From: JACVRW01 sp963751835
GTDB lineage: Bacteria; Actinomycetota; Thermoleophilia; Solirubrobacterales; Thermoleophilaceae
NCBI GenBank assembly: GCA_963751835.1
Contig: CAVVWD010000036.1
Span: 1 to 64,000 of the forward strand
Reading direction: 5' to 3'
DNA length: 64,000 nt
Each line of letters begins with the position of its first letter. Within the stretch, counting starts at the first letter, position 1. The translations under genes and the position numbers were made by a program. Under the pieces are notes generated by a model. The model did not search any database, was not told the DNA's origin, and worked only from the letters and a program-made list of their open reading frames with translations. Below, in pieces: positions 26,893 through 35,466 of the stretch.

Positions 26893-27164
26893 AACTGTCT
26901 CCTCTCGGGGTTCGGGCCGGCGCCGCCGGCCACTGGAATCAGGAGGGCGATCTCGTCGCCGTCCGCGAGCGCCTGGGTGCGACTTGCGTGGGTGCCCTTC
27001 ACGACCGGCAGGGCGGAGCCGAGCGCCGGAGCGATCGCCGGCTCGAGCTCGCCGACTCGGACGAGCAGCGTATCGACGGTCGCCTCCTGCGGAAGCTCGA
27101 CCCGCAGCCGCCGCGTGCCGGCGGCGGTGGCCAACCCTGAACCGAGTCGCACCTGAACGTGCAC
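26883..27164 (-). CDS. MoaD/ThiS-like beta-grasp protein with a tail after Gly-Gly
   Basis: A 93-residue beta-grasp fold from GTG 27164. 'VQVRLGSGLATAAGTRRLRV', 'ELPQEATVDTLLVRV' and 'ALADGDEIALLIPVAGG' follow the MoaD plan. In working sulfur carriers the chain ends exactly at Gly-Gly. Here Gly80-Gly81 are followed by twelve more residues (AGPNPERRQLWP), coded across the start of the downstream acetamidase. Either the tail must be cut off, or this is not a sulfur carrier, or a stop codon was lost. If active it would help make molybdopterin for the xanthine dehydrogenase. Nearby UBP zinc finger noted. Confidence 0.7.
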   Translation of the reverse strand: MHVQVRLGSGLATAAGTRRLRVELPQEATVDTLLVRVGELEPAIAPALGSALPVVKGTHASRTQALADGDEIALLIPVAGGAGPNPERRQLWP

Positions 27165-27237
27165 GGCGCGGCTCAGCGTACCGCCGCCGGGAGCGTGCTG
27201 CGACTCCCCGCGCGCGCGATCCTGTATCACTCCATGC

Positions 27238-27543
27238 GTGGCCGGCTGCTCGCATCTCGACCAGGTCCTCGTGGAGCGCCCCGACTCCGTGCCGGGCTGC
27301 GAGGACTGCCTCAAGACCGGCGACCGCTGGGTCCACCTTAGGGTGTGCCGTACCTGCGGCCACGTCGGCTGCTGCGACTCGTCGCCCAACCGGCACGCCA
27401 CCAAGCACCACGGTGAGTCCGGCCACCCGATCGTCAGCTCGATGGAGCCTGGTGAGGACTGGTCGTACTGCTACGAGGACGACCTCGCGTTCGTGCTGGA
27501 GCCCGGCGGGCCGCCGGAAGGCAGCCCGCCGGCCGCTGTCTAG
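27238..27543 (+). CDS. UBP-type zinc-finger protein
   Basis: A 101-residue protein made of one ZnF-UBP domain: 'CSHLDQV', 'PGCEDCLKTGDRWVHLRVC', 'CGHVGCCDSSPNRHATKHH', 'GHPIVSSMEPGEDWSYCYED'. The full cysteine/histidine set is there. In eukaryotes this domain grips the free C-terminal Gly-Gly of ubiquitin. Stand-alone bacterial versions are common in actinobacteria and their ligand is not known to me. GTG 27238 is the start; divergent from the MoaD-like gene with about 73 bp between starts. Confidence 0.88.
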   Translation: MAGCSHLDQVLVERPDSVPGCEDCLKTGDRWVHLRVCRTCGHVGCCDSSPNRHATKHHGESGHPIVSSMEPGEDWSYCYEDDLAFVLEPGGPPEGSPPAAV

Positions 27544-27573
27544 TCGTCGCTTTCCGGGCTGCCCCCAGGTCGA

Positions 27574-27846
27574 TCAGCTCGAGGCGACGGGGGCCCGAGC
27601 CTCGCCGGCAGCGCGCCCGCGAGTGCGGCTGAGGAGGATGCCGCCGAGCAGGAGCGCCATCAGAACGACCACGACGCCGACCAGAATCCCGAACTCGGTC
27701 CCGTCCGAACCGGTCGACTCGGTATAGCCCGCGAAACGGCCCGGATGCGAAGTGCCGACGGCCGCCTGGGCCGTCGTCGCCATCGCGAGGGCCACTCCCA
27801 GCGCCGCGCTGAGGCTCATGAGGGTCCTGTTGATCGTGCGGCTCAT
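27574..27846 (-). CDS. Small exported membrane-anchored protein
   Basis: A 90-residue product. Signal peptide 1-29 ('SLSAALGVALAMATTAQA'), a short external segment, one membrane helix (about 52-74, 'GILVGVVVVLMALLLGGILL') and a basic cytoplasmic end. ATG 27846 has AAAGGAG upstream. No known domain; role unknown. Confidence 0.65.
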   Translation of the reverse strand: MSRTINRTLMSLSAALGVALAMATTAQAAVGTSHPGRFAGYTESTGSDGTEFGILVGVVVVLMALLLGGILLSRTRGRAAGEARAPVASS

Positions 27847-27942
27847 CCCCGACTCCTTTCCGGGCTCCGTCGCCCAGAAGTTGCTTGACCGTTCGAGAGT
27901 CCCCCGAGCCGCTGGAGCGACGCTTGAGATCCGCTGGCGGCG

Positions 27943-28668
27943 TCAGTTGTTGAGCGAGTGCGCGGCGGTGAAGTAGCTCGCGTAGCCGTAGTCGCCCCCG
28001 AGCGCGACGATCTGGTTCCTGGCCGCGTCGAGCGTCGCCTCGTAGGACGAGCCGCCGTTGCGCGCGTCCGCCCTGTGCTGGCGAGTGGCGACGTAGCCGA
28101 TCAGGCGGTTGTGGATGCGACCGGCTCGGTAGTCACCCGCCACGCCGTGCCGGCCGCCGACCTTGAACTCGCGCACCTGGCGGAGCTGTTTCTCGAAGGT
28201 CGCGCAGGTCCCAAAGGAGTAGGCGGCTGCGACGAACCTGAAACGCCCCCGGAGCGTCTCGACCCCCGCGGCGAGCACCGGGTCCGCGGGCGGCGGGCTC
28301 AGGCGCCGAAGGAAGCGCTCGAAGAACGGCGCGTAGACGGCGGCCGACCCGCCGCGCGCGGCGACCTCGCGCAGGTTGCGCCAGAGGATCCGGGCGCCGC
28401 GGGCATACGCTTCGCGCTGCGAGCGGTCGCCCACCGAGCGGATGCGCCGCCAGCCCGGCCCAGCGATGCGGCAGGCGTTCATCGCGCGCTCGGCCGCGCG
28501 GTCACGGGCGCTCGTGCGCGCCTTCGCGCCCTGCTTGGCCCTGGCCAGTTCGATCACCGCCGAATGGATGCGTGCCACGTCCGCGGGCAGCTGTGCGCGC
28601 GCCGGGGCGGGCAGCGCGAGCAGCGCGCAGAGAGCGGCGAGCAGGGTGAGCCTGAGCCGAGGCTTCAT
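27943..28668 (-). CDS. Secreted protein of unknown function
   Basis: A 241-residue protein from ATG 28668, with a signal peptide (1-25, 'LTLLAALCALLALPAPARA'). The mature part is helical and basic, with two cysteines ('NACRIAGPGW', 'FGTCATFEKQ') and a Tyr-rich end 'GGDYGYASYFTAAHSL'. No recognised family. It is divergent from the alpha/beta hydrolase gene, with 24 bp between start codons. Confidence 0.65.
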   Translation of the reverse strand: MKPRLRLTLLAALCALLALPAPARAQLPADVARIHSAVIELARAKQGAKARTSARDRAAERAMNACRIAGPGWRRIRSVGDRSQREAYARGARILWRNLREVAARGGSAAVYAPFFERFLRRLSPPPADPVLAAGVETLRGRFRFVAAAYSFGTCATFEKQLRQVREFKVGGRHGVAGDYRAGRIHNRLIGYVATRQHRADARNGGSSYEATLDAARNQIVALGGDYGYASYFTAAHSLNN

Positions 28669-28692
28669 CGGTGGGCATAGGATGGCGGGCCG

Positions 28693-29634
28693 ATGGAGCG
28701 CACGGACATCACGTTCTCCTCCCGCGGGCGGCGCTGCGCCGCCTGGCTCTACCGGCCGGAGGGCGACGGCCCGTACCCGTGCGTTGTGATGGCGCACGGC
28801 TTCGGCGCGGTCAAGGAGGCGCGTCTCGACGTATACGCCGAACGCTTCGCTGCCGCCGGCTTAGCGGCGCTGGTGTTCGACTACCGCAACTTCGGCGCGA
28901 GCGAGGGTGAGCCGCGACAGCTGCTCGACATCGGAATGCAGCAGGAGGACTGGCTCGCGGCGATCGCGCGCGCCCGCGGACTCGACAAAGTCGACCCTGA
29001 GCGGATCGGTCTCTGGGGCACTTCGTTCAGCGCTGGACACGCGGTCGCGCTCGCGGCGCGCGAGCCGCGCATCGCTGCGGCGGTGGTCGCCCAGGTGCCG
29101 TTCGCCGACGGGATCACCGTGCTCACAATCGATCCGCCGCTCGACGCGCTCCGGAAGACCGCGGCCGCCGTGAAGGACGCATGGCGCGGCCTCCGCGGCG
29201 GCCCTCCCCACCGGATCAAGCTGGTGGGTCCCCCGGGCAGCGTCGCGGTGATGACGACCGAGGGCGCCGACCAGGGCTACCGCGAGCTCTTCCCGCGCGA
29301 GCTCCACTGGGACGACACCGTCTGCGCGCGCATCCTGCTGCAGGTCGGCTTCTACCGGCCGCTGAAGGACGCGCCGCGGGTGCAGGCCCCGCTGCTCGTG
29401 ATCGTGGCGGAGAGAGACCTGGTCACCCCACCGGGACCGGCCCGCAAGATGGCAGAGGCTGCGCCCAGAGGGGAGCTTGTGGAGCTGCCCATCGACCATT
29501 GGCAGGCGTACCGCGCGGAGTGGTTCGAGCGGATCGTCGAGCTGGAGACGGACTTCCTGCGCCGGCACCTGGAGCCGGCGGCGCGGAGCGATGCTGTTCC
29601 GGCAGGAGACGCTGCAGGGCATCCAGGCGGGTGA
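28693..29634 (+). CDS. Alpha/beta hydrolase (DUF1100/acetyl-xylan-esterase-like)
   Basis: A 313-residue serine hydrolase. Oxyanion region 'VVMAHGFGAVKEARLD', 'VFDYRNFGASEGEPRQ', nucleophile elbow 'GTSFSAGH' (serine near 115), acid region 'VIVAERDLVTPPGPA' and catalytic-type histidine in 'LPIDHWQAY'. This matches cytosolic dipeptidyl-peptidase-like or esterase hydrolases with a broad substrate range. Its 3' end overlaps the ASCH gene by 44 bp. Confidence 0.85.
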   Translation: MERTDITFSSRGRRCAAWLYRPEGDGPYPCVVMAHGFGAVKEARLDVYAERFAAAGLAALVFDYRNFGASEGEPRQLLDIGMQQEDWLAAIARARGLDKVDPERIGLWGTSFSAGHAVALAAREPRIAAAVVAQVPFADGITVLTIDPPLDALRKTAAAVKDAWRGLRGGPPHRIKLVGPPGSVAVMTTEGADQGYRELFPRELHWDDTVCARILLQVGFYRPLKDAPRVQAPLLVIVAERDLVTPPGPARKMAEAAPRGELVELPIDHWQAYRAEWFERIVELETDFLRRHLEPAARSDAVPAGDAAGHPGG

Positions 29635-30157
29635 GGTCACGCTTGCCTTCCGGCGCTGGCGCCGGCCGACGGTGAAGGCGGGCGGGACGCTTCGAACCCG
29701 GGCCGGGGTGCTGGCCATCGAGTCGGTCGAGCGGGTCGGCGAGGACGCGATCAGCGACGCCGACGCGCGCAGGGCCGGCGCCCCGGACCGCCGAGCGCTC
29801 CTGGCGAGCCTGCGCGCCGACGGCACCCTCTATCGGATCGCGTTCCGGCTGGAGGGGCCGGACCCGCGCGTGGCCCTGCGCGAGCGGGCCGAGCTGGACG
29901 CGGGCGAGCGGGCCGAGATCGACGCCCGGCTGGCGCGCTACGACGCAGCGAGCCGCCACGGGCCCTGGACCCGCCGGGTGCTCGAGCTGATCGCCGAGCG
30001 TCCCGCGACCCTGGCCGCCGAGCTCGCCGCGGAACTCGGCCGCGAAAAGGCTCCCTTCAAGGCGGACGTGCGCAAGCTCAAGGAGCTCGGGCTCACCGAG
30101 AGCCTCGAGAAGGGCTACCGGCTCTCGCCGCGCGGGCGCTCGTATCTGGAGGGATAG
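29591..30157 (+). CDS. ASCH-like domain with C-terminal winged helix
   Basis: A 188-residue protein. Residues 1-50 read as the ASCH/PUA-like RNA-binding start ('LFRQETLQGIQAGEVTLAFR', 'RPTVKAGGTLRT', 'GVLAIESVE'). From about 120 a winged helix follows ('RRVLELIAERPATLAAELAA', 'FKADVRKLKELGLTESL', 'GYRLSPRGRSYL'). It is probably a nucleic-acid-binding regulator. ATG 29591 lies inside the upstream hydrolase gene (44-bp overlap), implying coupled translation. Confidence 0.75.
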   Translation: MLFRQETLQGIQAGEVTLAFRRWRRPTVKAGGTLRTRAGVLAIESVERVGEDAISDADARRAGAPDRRALLASLRADGTLYRIAFRLEGPDPRVALRERAELDAGERAEIDARLARYDAASRHGPWTRRVLELIAERPATLAAELAAELGREKAPFKADVRKLKELGLTESLEKGYRLSPRGRSYLEG

Positions 30158-30160
30158 CCC

Positions 30161-30589
30161 GTGGCCACGCGCGACCAGATCGTCGAGGCCAACCGGGTCA
30201 CGTTCGCCGCCTGGAACGCGCACGACCCGGACGCGGTGGCGGCGATCTTCGCTCCGGATGCCGTGATCCGCGACGTTGGCTCGCCCGACGTGCTGCGCGG
30301 CCGCGAGGCGATCCGCGCCCGCGCCGCCGACCTGCTGGCGGCCTTCCCCGACTTTCACCTGCGTCAGCTCGACCTGGTCGTGGGGGAGGACGCGAACGCG
30401 GATCGCTGGGAGGCCACCGGCACCCACAGCGGCCCCTTCCTCGGTATGGAGGCCACGGGCCACCGCATCCGGGTCGAGGGCGCCACCTTCAGCCGCTTCG
30501 ACGCCGACGGCCTGGTCGTCGAGGACGTCAACTTCTGGGATGTGGGAGCCCTGCTCGCCCAGCTTGGAGGGGAGCAGCCGGCGCCCTAG
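30161..30589 (+). CDS. SnoaL-like ester cyclase family protein
   Basis: A 142-residue NTF2 fold. 'VEANRVTFAAWNAHDPDAVA', 'RGREAIRARAADLLAAFPDF' and 'EATGTHSGPFLGMEATGHRI' match the SnoaL polyketide-cyclase-like group. No ring-closing activity can be assumed. It starts with GTG 3 bp after the ASCH gene and its stop overlaps the convergent GH2 gene by 4 bases. Confidence 0.83.
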   Translation: MATRDQIVEANRVTFAAWNAHDPDAVAAIFAPDAVIRDVGSPDVLRGREAIRARAADLLAAFPDFHLRQLDLVVGEDANADRWEATGTHSGPFLGMEATGHRIRVEGATFSRFDADGLVVEDVNFWDVGALLAQLGGEQPAP

Positions 30590-32484
30590 GGATAGAGCGG
30601 CGTGCGCAGGTAGCGGTCGCGCACCACCCAGAAGGCGGGCTTGCGCTCGCCCTCGTAGCCGATCAGGCCCTTGTGGTGGCGGGTGTTCGGCTCGTACTCG
30701 GGCGGGCGCTTGCCGGCGCCACCGGTCCAACCCGGGTAGATCTCGAACTCGCGCAGCGTCCAGTAGATCGCGCCCGACAGCACCGGCGAGCGGTCGATCA
30801 CGTCGAGCGTCCGGGTCGCGTGGAAGGCCTGGAAGGGATAGCCCCCCTTGACGTCGAGCGCCGCGGTGGCCAGCTCGGGCCGGGCCTCGGCGCCCCACTC
30901 GGTCATCACGATGGCGTGTCGCGGGTAGTGGTCGCGCAGCTCTTGGATGTAGAGGTCGAGCAGGGTGAAGTCCTCGACCCAGAGGTACCAGCCGAAGTAC
31001 TGGTTGAGGCCGATCATGTCGAACTCGTGGTAGGTGAACTGCTCGGCGAAGCCCGGGCGCCCCTTGATGTCGACCGAGATCGGCAGCGTGGGATCGATGT
31101 CGCGCGCCAGCGCCTGCGCCCGGAGGAGGAAGCTGCGCGTGCCCGGCTTCGCGTCCGGCGTGAAGCTCAGCTCGTTGGCCACAGAGTGCGTTAGCACCGA
31201 AGGGTGGGAGCGGGCGGCGGTGACCGTGCGGCGGACCGTGAGCAGGGCCCGGTCGCGCTCCTTGCGCTGCCACAGGAGCTGTGCGCCGTGGTCGCGCTGC
31301 CAGATCGGCGCCTGATTCCAGACCATGATCCCCGCGCGGTCCAGACGCGCCAGGAGGCGGTCGTTCAGCAGATAGTGGGCGCGCGTGATATTGGCGCCGA
31401 GCTCCTTCAGGTCGGCGACGATGCGGTCCATGTCGGCGCCGCTGAGCGCCGCGCCGGAGCCGGGCATGTCCTCGTGGATCGAGGCGCCGCGCAGCTGGAT
31501 GCGCCGGTTGTTGAGATAGAGGTGCCCGCCCTTGATCTCGACCGAGCGCAGCCCGATCCGGCGCCGCTCGACCTGGACGGCCTGGCCGCGCTCGCGCAGC
31601 GTCAGCCTGGCCGTGTAGAGGTTCGGGGCGTCCGGCGACCACAGCTGCGGCGCCGGCACGGGCATCGACAGCTGCACGCGCTCGCGCTTCGTGCGCTGGG
31701 CTGGCAGCTTGAGGGTCCTGCGGGTGCGCCGCCCTCCCGGCGCGCGGAGCTCGACGTCCAGCGTGGGCGCGATCTTGCGCGGGCCGCGGCGCTCGAGCTC
31801 GCCGTCGAGGAGCAGCTCGGCGCGGCAGCCCCGGGCCGGTCCGCTGCACTTGACGCGCGAGAGCGTCCCCAGGTCGTGGATGTGCGCGGGGCCGGCCGGC
31901 ACGAGCCGCACGGGGCGAACGATTCCGTTCCAGTTCCACCAGCCCTCCGGAAGCCGCGGGTTCTTGCGCCCGTCCACGATCACCACGAGCTCGTTGGGCT
32001 GCCCCGGGCGCAGGCCGCGCGCCTCGACGGTGAAGGGCGTGTAGGGATCGACGTTGCGGCCGATCCGGCGGCCGTTGAGGAACACGCCCGTGTTGCGGCG
32101 CACGCTCTCGAACTCGATCAGCCAGCGGAAGCCGGGCGGGGTCTCGGGGCCGGTGAAGGTCTGGCGATAGCGACGCACCTGGCCTGGATAGAGAGCGGGG
32201 ATCGCCCGCGTGTTGAAGACGCTCGGGACCCGCGCGGGCCGCCACTCTCCCGGCGCCTGGGGCGCGCGGCCGGGAGGCGTGCCCGGCGCGCCCAGCGGCG
32301 CATTCTCCTCCGCCGTCTCTTCGGGAGGCGCGGGCTGGGGCAGCCCCGGCGCGGCCGCTTCCACCCGGACCTGCCAGCCGCTCGTGAGTGCGAGCTCGCG
32401 AGGGGCCGCTTGCGCGACCGCGGCGGGTGCGGCTGCGAGCAGAAGCAGGCAGGTTAGGAGCGCTGGGCGGCGCATTCGAGACAT
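30586..32484 (-). CDS. Secreted glycoside hydrolase family 2 protein
   Basis: A 632-residue exported glycosidase. Signal peptide 1-27; Pro/Glu-rich linker to about 80; GH2 sugar-binding domain ('YRQTFTGPETPPGFRWLIEF', 'NTGVFLNGRRIGRN'); Ig-like middle domain; TIM barrel from about 320 ('YLNNRRIQLRGASIHEDMPG'). The acid/base Glu is in 'SHPSVLTHSVANELSF', and the nucleophile Glu in 'IVMTEWGAEAR'. Substrate could be a beta-glucuronide, beta-galactoside or mannoside. ATG 32484 is used; a GTG precedes it and an ATG lies at 32475. Confidence 0.88.
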   Translation of the reverse strand: MSRMRRPALLTCLLLLAAAPAAVAQAAPRELALTSGWQVRVEAAAPGLPQPAPPEETAEENAPLGAPGTPPGRAPQAPGEWRPARVPSVFNTRAIPALYPGQVRRYRQTFTGPETPPGFRWLIEFESVRRNTGVFLNGRRIGRNVDPYTPFTVEARGLRPGQPNELVVIVDGRKNPRLPEGWWNWNGIVRPVRLVPAGPAHIHDLGTLSRVKCSGPARGCRAELLLDGELERRGPRKIAPTLDVELRAPGGRRTRRTLKLPAQRTKRERVQLSMPVPAPQLWSPDAPNLYTARLTLRERGQAVQVERRRIGLRSVEIKGGHLYLNNRRIQLRGASIHEDMPGSGAALSGADMDRIVADLKELGANITRAHYLLNDRLLARLDRAGIMVWNQAPIWQRDHGAQLLWQRKERDRALLTVRRTVTAARSHPSVLTHSVANELSFTPDAKPGTRSFLLRAQALARDIDPTLPISVDIKGRPGFAEQFTYHEFDMIGLNQYFGWYLWVEDFTLLDLYIQELRDHYPRHAIVMTEWGAEARPELATAALDVKGGYPFQAFHATRTLDVIDRSPVLSGAIYWTLREFEIYPGWTGGAGKRPPEYEPNTRHHKGLIGYEGERKPAFWVVRDRYLRTPLYP

Positions 32485-32529
32485 CACCGTAGTCAGATGT
32501 GAACAGAGAGACTCTGCGACAGTTGCGGC

Positions 32530-33780
32530 GTGCCGCCGCTAGCAGCCGCGGTCGACTTCCTCGAGGAGCCGCTCGCCGTGTTCGGCGCGCTGCTGATGCT
32601 CGGCGCACTCGTGTCCGGAATCGCGCGGCGAAGCTTCCTCTCGCTGACCGCCGCGTTCGTCGTCGCGGGCTTCCTGCTCGGTCAAGGGGGTATCGGCGTC
32701 CTCGACCTCGACCCGACCTCCGACTTCGTTCAGGGGCTCGCCGTCGTCGCGCTCGTACTGATCCTGTTCCGCGACGGCCTCGAGGTCGAGCAGGAGATGC
32801 TCCAGAAGGCGTGGCACCTGCCGCTCCGCAAGCTCGTGCTGGCGATGCCGCTCACCTGCGTGCTCGTCGCCCTGATCACCCATACCGTCACGGATCTCGA
32901 CTGGACGGAGTCCTTCCTCGTGGGTGCGCTTCTCTCACCCACCGACCCGGTGCTCTCCTCGGCGGTTGTCACCAACCCGCGCGTGCCCCGGATGGTGCGT
33001 CACTCGCTCAACCTCGAGTCAGGCCTCAACGACGGACTGGCGCTTCCCGCCGTGCTCGCCTTCTCCGCGGCGGCCGCCGCGGACACCGACTTCGTCTGGT
33101 ACGAGTTCGTCGTCCAGGACGTTGGGCTCGGGCTCGTGACCGGGCTTGTCGTGGCGTTCGTGGCGTCCAAGCTGATGCCGAAGACGACAGCGCTCGGCCA
33201 GGAGGTCAGTCCTCACCAGAAGTCGATGTTCGGGCTCGGCGTCGCGTTCGCGGCGTATGGCGCGGCCACGCTGCCGCCCGAGGGCAACGGGTTCATCGCG
33301 GTCTTCGTGGCGGCGATCGCCTTCGGCATCTGGCGCCCCGACATCCGCCGCTGCTTCGAGACCCGCGCCGAGGACATCATCGAGGTCGTCAAGCTCGGCG
33401 TGTTCCTCGTCTTCGGTGCGATCTTCACGCTCGACACGCTCTTCGAGGATGGCTGGGCGACCGTCGCGATCGCCGTCTTCACCCTCCTCGTGGCCCGGCC
33501 GGTCGCGATCTTCGTCGCGCTGGCGGGCAGCCGCCAGGTCGACCTCGGGGAGAAGGCCTTCATGGCGTGGTTCGGACCGAAGGGGGTCGCGACCATGACG
33601 TTCGCCCTGTTCGTGTTGGGCTCCACGGTGCCGGGTGGGGAGCGGATAGCGGTGATCGCCGCGCTGACCGTGTTCCTCTCGATCATCGCCCACGGGCTCA
33701 CCGACCAGCCCGGCGCCGAGTGGATCGCGCGCCGCGACGAGGGAGCGAGGGAGCCGGCGACCGCCGGAGCCGCGTCATAA
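32530..33780 (+). CDS. Na+/H+ antiporter (CPA1 family)
   Basis: A 416-residue polytopic protein, about 12 membrane helices, beginning at GTG 32530. Ion-binding signatures of NhaP/NHE-like CPA1 exchangers are clear: 'LFRDGLEV', 'GALLSPTDPVLSSAVVT' (TDP motif), 'LNLESGLNDGLALP' (ESGxNDG motif) and 'WFGPKGVATMTFAL'. It exchanges cytoplasmic Na+ (or K+) for protons. It has no long C-terminal regulatory domain. Divergent from the GH2 gene. Confidence 0.92.
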   Translation: MPPLAAAVDFLEEPLAVFGALLMLGALVSGIARRSFLSLTAAFVVAGFLLGQGGIGVLDLDPTSDFVQGLAVVALVLILFRDGLEVEQEMLQKAWHLPLRKLVLAMPLTCVLVALITHTVTDLDWTESFLVGALLSPTDPVLSSAVVTNPRVPRMVRHSLNLESGLNDGLALPAVLAFSAAAAADTDFVWYEFVVQDVGLGLVTGLVVAFVASKLMPKTTALGQEVSPHQKSMFGLGVAFAAYGAATLPPEGNGFIAVFVAAIAFGIWRPDIRRCFETRAEDIIEVVKLGVFLVFGAIFTLDTLFEDGWATVAIAVFTLLVARPVAIFVALAGSRQVDLGEKAFMAWFGPKGVATMTFALFVLGSTVPGGERIAVIAALTVFLSIIAHGLTDQPGAEWIARRDEGAREPATAGAAS

Positions 33781-33816
33781 TTCCGGCCGACGCTGCGCCC
33801 CCGAGCCGGAGGAGCC

Positions 33817-34140
33817 ATGGAGACCTGGGACATCGCCTCGTTCGACGTGCAGCCGCACCAGCCCACGGTGCTGCGCTCAGACGATGAGACGCGCGTGATC
33901 GCGATCAACCTCCCGGCCGGAGAGCAGCTCCAGGAGCATCAGGTGCACGAGCGCGCCTGGGTCGTGGTGGCGGCGGGAGAGGTCGAGTTCGAGCAGGGCG
34001 GCGAGACCGTGCGGGGCGGACCGGGCTTCCTCGTCCATTTCGAGCCCAAGGAACGCCACGAGGTGCGGGCGGTGAGCGATGCGCGCCTGATCCTCCTGCT
34101 CTCGCCCTGGCCGGGAGACGGGCACCCGAGCCGGCGCTAG
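33817..34140 (+). CDS. Cupin-domain protein
   Basis: A 107-residue single cupin. Motif 1 is weak: 'GEQLQEHQVHERAWVVVAAG' has histidines at the ligand positions, motif 2 'FEPKERHEVRAVSD' has one. GGAGGAGCC precedes the ATG at 33817. Ligand unknown. It ends at the edge of repeat element C and faces another cupin gene across it. Confidence 0.8.
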   Translation: METWDIASFDVQPHQPTVLRSDDETRVIAINLPAGEQLQEHQVHERAWVVVAAGEVEFEQGGETVRGGPGFLVHFEPKERHEVRAVSDARLILLLSPWPGDGHPSRR

Positions 34141-34487
34141 CTGTCGCCGCTCCGGAACCCCGGTTGGTCTCCGCCGGCCGCGCCGGGCTGGGAAGGGGAT
34201 GCGGTGGACACCCGGCCCTCCTCGTGCCTTCCTGGCGAATCATCTTCGACAAGTCCCAGGTTTGCCGAATCTTCATCGGCATGGCCGACCCCTGGGGCCC
34301 GCAGCGGCCGCCATCGTCCTGCCCTGACCACCGTATGTGTGGTCAATCCAGGATTGCTCGAGTTTCCCGGGCTCGGCGACCGAACGATCTTCGATCACGG
34401 CCGGGGCCCGTAGGCCGACGAACCCAACCCCCTCCCCAGCCATACGCGAGATCGACTGCCGACCCCAACACGGGACGACGCGTACGG
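34141..34487 (-). repeat. Foldback repeat element, copy C (reverse orientation)
   Basis: Fills the 363-bp gap between two convergent cupin genes. Read on the minus strand it has the same order of blocks as the copies at 51.68 and 63.40 kb. The left end has CTCGCGTATGGCTGGGGAGG. Inside are TGATCGAAGATCGTTCGG and CCGATGAAGATTCGGC. The right end is CCCGGCGCGGCCGGCGGAGA followed by CCAACC. The terminal parts are imperfect inverted repeats of each other (roughly 50-60 bp). No transposase gene, and no reading frame shared by all copies. Confidence 0.75.
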
Positions 34488-34503
34488 AAGGTGCCGAGCT
34501 ACG

Positions 34504-34995
34504 TCAGCTACCCACCGGGCGCGGCGGCTCGTCGAGCTCGCCCGTCCACGGGGCGACCTCGTCCTCCAGGCGAAAGGCGTGCGACTCGCCCTGCTCGCCC
34601 TCCCCGACGACGGTCAGCACCTTGCCGCTCTCGGGGTGCTCCACCACATCGGGACTGACCATCGTGCTGATCAGAAGCACGCGCGCCGGAGCCGCCCCGC
34701 GGTTCACGACCTGATGGGTGCCCTCCCGGCCGGCGGGGAACGCCACGAGCTCGCCCTCGCTGACCTCACGCTCGCCCTCGGCGTCGCGCAGCGTCGGGCG
34801 GCCGGCGATCACCACGAGCAGCTCCTCGTTGGCGTGATGCACGTGCAGGGGAGACACCGCTGCGCCCGGCTCTAGCTCGTAGAGCGTGGCGCCGAGGGCG
34901 CGGGCGCCGGCCGCTGTGCCCACCCTGACCGCGCGCAGGATCATGTCGCCGGACTGCAGCTCTGCTTCCCATTCGGGCTGGAATATGTTGGGCAT
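34504..34995 (-). CDS. Cupin-domain protein
   Basis: A 163-residue cupin with good motifs: 'SPLHVHHANEELLVVIAG' (ligands H50, H52, E56 region) and 'FPAGREGTHQVVNRGAAPA'. The C-terminal part 'MVSPDVVEHPESGKVLTVVG' is seen in cupins annotated as mannose-6-phosphate-isomerase-like; catalytic role unknown. It starts 57 bp from the divergent ccmE gene. Confidence 0.85.
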   Translation of the reverse strand: MPNIFQPEWEAELQSGDMILRAVRVGTAAGARALGATLYELEPGAAVSPLHVHHANEELLVVIAGRPTLRDAEGEREVSEGELVAFPAGREGTHQVVNRGAAPARVLLISTMVSPDVVEHPESGKVLTVVGEGEQGESHAFRLEDEVAPWTGELDEPPRPVGS

Positions 34996-35052
34996 GGCTC
35001 GAGGCTAGCTTGGGCATGGCCTTGAGCCGCGGGCCTGGCAGAATCCGGGGAG

Positions 35053-35445
35053 ATGGATCCGTCCCGCAAGCGCAAGCTGCGGCTCGGGGTGGCGCTGACC
35101 GCCGCGGTGCTGCTCGCGAGCGCACTCGTATACACCAGCTTCAGCGCCTCGACCGAGGCCAGCAAGCCGAGCGAGATCGAGCCCGGGAAATCGTATGAGG
35201 TGACCGGCAAGGTGGTGCAAGGCTCGGTCCGCAAGGCCGGCGACGAGCTGCGCTTCCGGATCCGCGACCGCGACGGGAGGGAGTCCGTCCCGGTTGCGTA
35301 CGCGGGCGTGGTGCCCGACCCGTTCCGCGAGGGGCGCGAGGTGATCGTCTCGGGGGAGCTGAAGCAGGGCACGTTCGTGGCCGAGCGCGACTCGCTCGTC
35401 ACCAAGTGCCCGTCGAAGTTCACCAAGGACGAGCAGTCCTCTTAG
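35053..35445 (+). CDS. ccmE: Cytochrome c maturation heme chaperone CcmE (Cys variant)
   Basis: A 130-residue membrane-anchored OB-fold protein. N-terminal helix about 10-30, then 'YEVTGKVVQGSVRKAGDELR', 'FRIRDRDG', 'VVPDPFREGREVIVSGELKQ' and 'GTFVAERDSLVTKCPSKF'. Classical CcmE binds heme through a His in a HxxxY motif. Here the position is Cys119 in CPSKF, i.e. CxxxF. Cys-type CcmE with CxxxY is known in archaea and some bacteria, and the final Tyr is replaced by Phe here. It hands heme to CcmF, the next gene. Confidence 0.9.
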   Translation: MDPSRKRKLRLGVALTAAVLLASALVYTSFSASTEASKPSEIEPGKSYEVTGKVVQGSVRKAGDELRFRIRDRDGRESVPVAYAGVVPDPFREGREVIVSGELKQGTFVAERDSLVTKCPSKFTKDEQSS

Positions 35446-35466
35446 TGGTGGGAGGAGTCCACTGAC

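Noticed and set aside
29423..32608. Leftward frame of 1061 codons over several genes
   Set aside because: Arg/Ala/Pro-rich shadow of the GH2 gene and its neighbours, typical of open antisense and alternative frames in G+C-rich DNA.
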